Shown one piece after another: positions 57,001 through 60,000 of a stretch of 60,000 nt of DNA. The translations under genes and the position numbers were made by a program. How positions within the stretch are numbered: the stretch's first letter is position 1; each line of letters starts with the position of its first letter. The notes under the pieces were generated by a model. That model had not been told where the DNA came from. It worked only from the letters and a program-made list of their open reading frames with translations, and did not search any database. The stretch lies in NCBI RefSeq assembly GCF_964355755.1, contig NC_092671.1, positions 7,701,001 through 7,761,000 on the forward strand, written 5' to 3'. This DNA comes from Antedon mediterranea (Eukaryota > Echinodermata > Crinoidea > Comatulida > Antedonidae).

Positions 57001-59080
57001 TTACTAAAAGTAGAAAAATGCGTTTAAGACACCTTTTCCCCATACTTGAAGAGCACATGGCATACCCATTGTTCAGACAAATACTAATGCTGAAGACTAC
57101 TGTATGTTTGGAAGTATTTAAAAAAAATATAGCACCCATTATTGGCCATATTTTATGAAGTATAGTTGGGACTTCTGCATTTTATGCAGTTTATACATGA
57201 ATATTATAGTTTGATATTAATTGATAATAGGTAAATTATCAATCCAATTTCACAATAATCATAATTGATTTTTCTTTTTTGTACAACAGGTCTAACAGTG
57301 TTAATCCATTGTTTCCTCTGAGGCAGCCACTAACCATTGTGTGAAATAACAACAACAATAGCATATCATCAGCTCCTATTTTAACACAATATGGTGTTTT
57401 TTGTATAAACTATGAGTACTTAAAAATATGCAAATAAACATATTATTCCAAGTAGGAAGTACAGTACTCAGAATTACAAATTTATGGAGGATGAAACAAA
57501 ATTAGCATAAAATTAGCATAAAAACAATACAAAGCTTTGAATAAATAATTCAACACAATAATAAGTACTGTTCTTAAGTACTGTTCTTAGGTCTTTAAGG
57601 CGATATTTTTCGTAAACTTATTTAGTGGTAAATACATTTTTCTTAATTTCATATAGCTAGATTTCATGATTAAAAAATATTCTAACCAAAATTGTTAAAT
57701 GTTAAAAAAAAAATAATACATTAATATTAATAATAATTGAAATAACATTGATTAAAACAAATGTCAACAAGCTGGAAAATTACTATAACATTAATAATTT
57801 CTCTATTAGGCCATTCTACAGTTGGTATTGATATTACAATTGTGTTTAAAGTTTAATTTAAAAAAAAACTACAAGAATATTATTGTCGCTTTAAAGTTTT
57901 GTTTTCAAATAGGTTGATTGTATTATGTACAGTATTGCAAACAAAAAAACAACTAGGCCTAAAAACATGTATCAGGAAAAATGTCTAGTATGGATTTAAG
58001 ATCAAAGCATTAAAAGGAAGACTCAATTTCAAAATTGGATCACCCAAAAGAAGTTAACCATAAAACTAATTTTACGGCTTTACCTAAAATCAATCACAAA
58101 CGATGCGAATTGCATCGCTAAGCTTTAAATCGAAATCTCATGTTACTAAAATTACATCACACTATATACCTTGCATTGAAATATAGAAAAATTACATTAC
58201 AAAAATATACACTTGCTATTGCAATCCACCGTTTTAGAAGTGTAAAATATTACGTTCATTATAATTTGATTTTTAAAACTGTAATTTAATTTCATAAACG
58301 AAATATTTAAATTTAGAATAAACTAATTCAATGATGCAGTGTTCATTTAATATATCAAAGTAAAAAGAAAAGCTACAACTAAATGTACAGTATGATGTTA
58401 AAACTAAACACCCAGAAAACTGGTATTCATAAACTGAATGTACCATTTAGGAAGAGGGGTTTCAATGAGTTATCTAGATCTTATCCAGGGTATATGGTTT
58501 ATCCAGATACTATTAGGCTCAAATGGTGTATTTTTTTAAGGGGAAAATTGAGGATTTTCAAATGGAGAGCTCTGGCATACAATTTTATTAGTCTGTCAAT
58601 AGATCTCCAAAATATTTTATAATTTATTTTTTTCTGTGAAGAGGAAGCAAGCACACCAAGACCCTTGTTATTGAGTTTAGGTTTTGTAAAGGTTCTGACT
58701 ATTCTCTAATCAATTACAAATGCACCCTGAAGAACATTTATCAAATATTAAAGAGCAATAATTTGGTTTAAATTATAAAGATAAAAATGCAATGACATGA
58801 AATTAATAAATATAATTGCTTTCAATTGTGTAGTTTAGCCTTTTGGTAATATAGCAATTATTTATCATTATTTGAAGGTTAAGATATAATATAATATAAA
58901 TGTTTATTATAAGGAATCTGTCAACAAAAAATCCATGATCACGATTCACATTTGGAAGAATTTGTGTCATGTACAAAAAAAAAGAATGAGGAAGAAAGTG
59001 AAGCTAATTTCTAGAAGGAAAAAACATAAATAATATCCAAAACATCCCCAGCAGATTTGGCATAAATAATTGTTATATTC
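54071..59080. other. Gene-free stretch
   Basis: AT-rich, with a (TTA)n run near 54,837 and a compact hairpin (CGGACGTT, 6-nt loop, AACGTCCG) near 56,349-56,370 inside a less AT-rich patch (56,270-56,400). Open frames are short and without recognisable domains. Confidence 0.5.
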
Positions 59081-59224
59081 TAAAAAGTTCTGTCTAGTTT
59101 GACAAAAAATGTACCCAAATATGGTGGTGATATGCCCAAATTTGGTATTGATATGTCATCATGTCCATATAGGGGCACATCACATTTTTGTCTCATAAAG
59201 TTTGATAGTGTAGACAGAGCTTTA
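59081..59224. mobile_element. 160-bp MITE, copy D (5' shortened)
   Basis: The left end lacks the CTACACTATCAAA segment (reads AGTTCTGTCTAGTTTGAC). The right end is intact (on the other strand TAAAGCTCTGTCTACACTAT). The core CCCAAATATGGTGGTGATAT is shared with the other copies. Confidence 0.85.
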
Positions 59225-60000
59225 GCCAAACTACGTTCAAAATGATAAAATGACAGAACCATAACCCTATAAAATAGGGATTATAATTTCCTGCCATTGA
59301 ATGCTCACATTTATTATCATAGCCCACTTCCATATTTACCTAGTCAGCTTAAATCTTAATCTAGCTTCACACTCGTTTCGATCGTGTTCAATTTTGCTGC
59401 TTCTCTTGCTGTTTTTTTTGTTTGTTGATTTTTTTATTTGAAATTTTTTGTGATTGATGTAAAGGCCTTTTGTAAAAATATCCTCAATCTAGTGTTTGGC
59501 TGCTATGGATTTTTATTTGCCTTTGAATTGTTTTGATGGTTTTTATTTAATCGAAATAAAGATACCGAGATATTATATATAGTGGATACAATAGTCTCAT
59601 TTTTATAGTCTCATTCTAACATACAGTACGTGACAATTTTTGTCAGTCACAAAGTAGTTTAATCTTTTTTATTCATATATTGATTTCAAATAATATTTCC
59701 ATTTTGAACACGCCCTAATTATTCATGTAGTGCAGTCTAATACTGAGTACTTCATTACTTGACACTATCTAAAACACATCAAAAGCCATCATCTATATGA
59801 CATCACACTGATGAAGCCAATTTACTATTCTGTCAGCTAAAATATCATGGAAAGAAATGTGACATTAGAAGAACTACCTAATTAAAATATTCATGAAAGG
59901 TCAATGGCATTTTTATTTGTTGCATCATTAACTGAAAAATTACTATTAATAATTGCTAAATATAATTCTTGAAAGATGACCTCAAGATGGAGGTTACATA
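59225..60000. other. Gene-free window end
   Basis: AT-rich sequence with T-rich runs around 59,410-59,450. No feature recognised. Confidence 0.5.

Overview
The window looks like AT-rich invertebrate animal DNA: GT-AG spliced exons, many short inverted-repeat transposons, tRNA-like SINE heads and long gene-free stretches. The one gene I can support is a thrombospondin type-1 domain protein of the THSD7A/THSD7B family. Together with the type of repeats, this suggests a marine invertebrate deuterostome, for example an echinoderm. The species call is inference; the gene call is strong.

Region 1 (1-22,901, minus strand): 22 coding exons of the THSD7 gene can be followed, with splice phases matching at every junction. 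The start codon is at 22,901 with a signal peptide. About 22 alternating TSP1 modules follow, then an EGF-like cysteine cluster at 88-214. The transmembrane and cytoplasmic exons lie beyond position 1. About 4.3 kb of coding sequence (about 1,437 codons) is visible. One exon (11,279-11,485) carries a reading-frame break.

The introns are full of transposon-derived structure. Intron 11 holds a 43-bp satellite that appears to have grown from the right end of a small TIR transposon. A 1,022-bp segment of this satellite has been tandemly duplicated together with the last 60 bp of the neighbouring exon and its splice donor. Intron 2 holds a 1,115-bp foldback element with an exact 9-bp target duplication, inserted about 12 bp from a splice donor. 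Copies of a 160-bp MITE family sit close to other exon borders.

Region 2 (about 23-60 kb): no conserved coding gene is recognised. It contains three more copies of the MITE family, one stand-alone relative of the satellite founder (27.9 kb), a 506-bp TIR element (51.7 kb), a 15-bp minisatellite (52.8 kb), tRNA-like SINE heads (29.0 and 53.9 kb), several local tandem duplications and a polypurine tract about 0.5 kb upstream of the THSD7 start. A TATA box, CCAAT box and ATG-free leader with a strong splice donor at 49.0-49.2 kb (minus strand) may be a distal promoter and first exon. A small plus-strand ORF with one membrane segment at 37.8 kb is a weak candidate for another gene's first exon.
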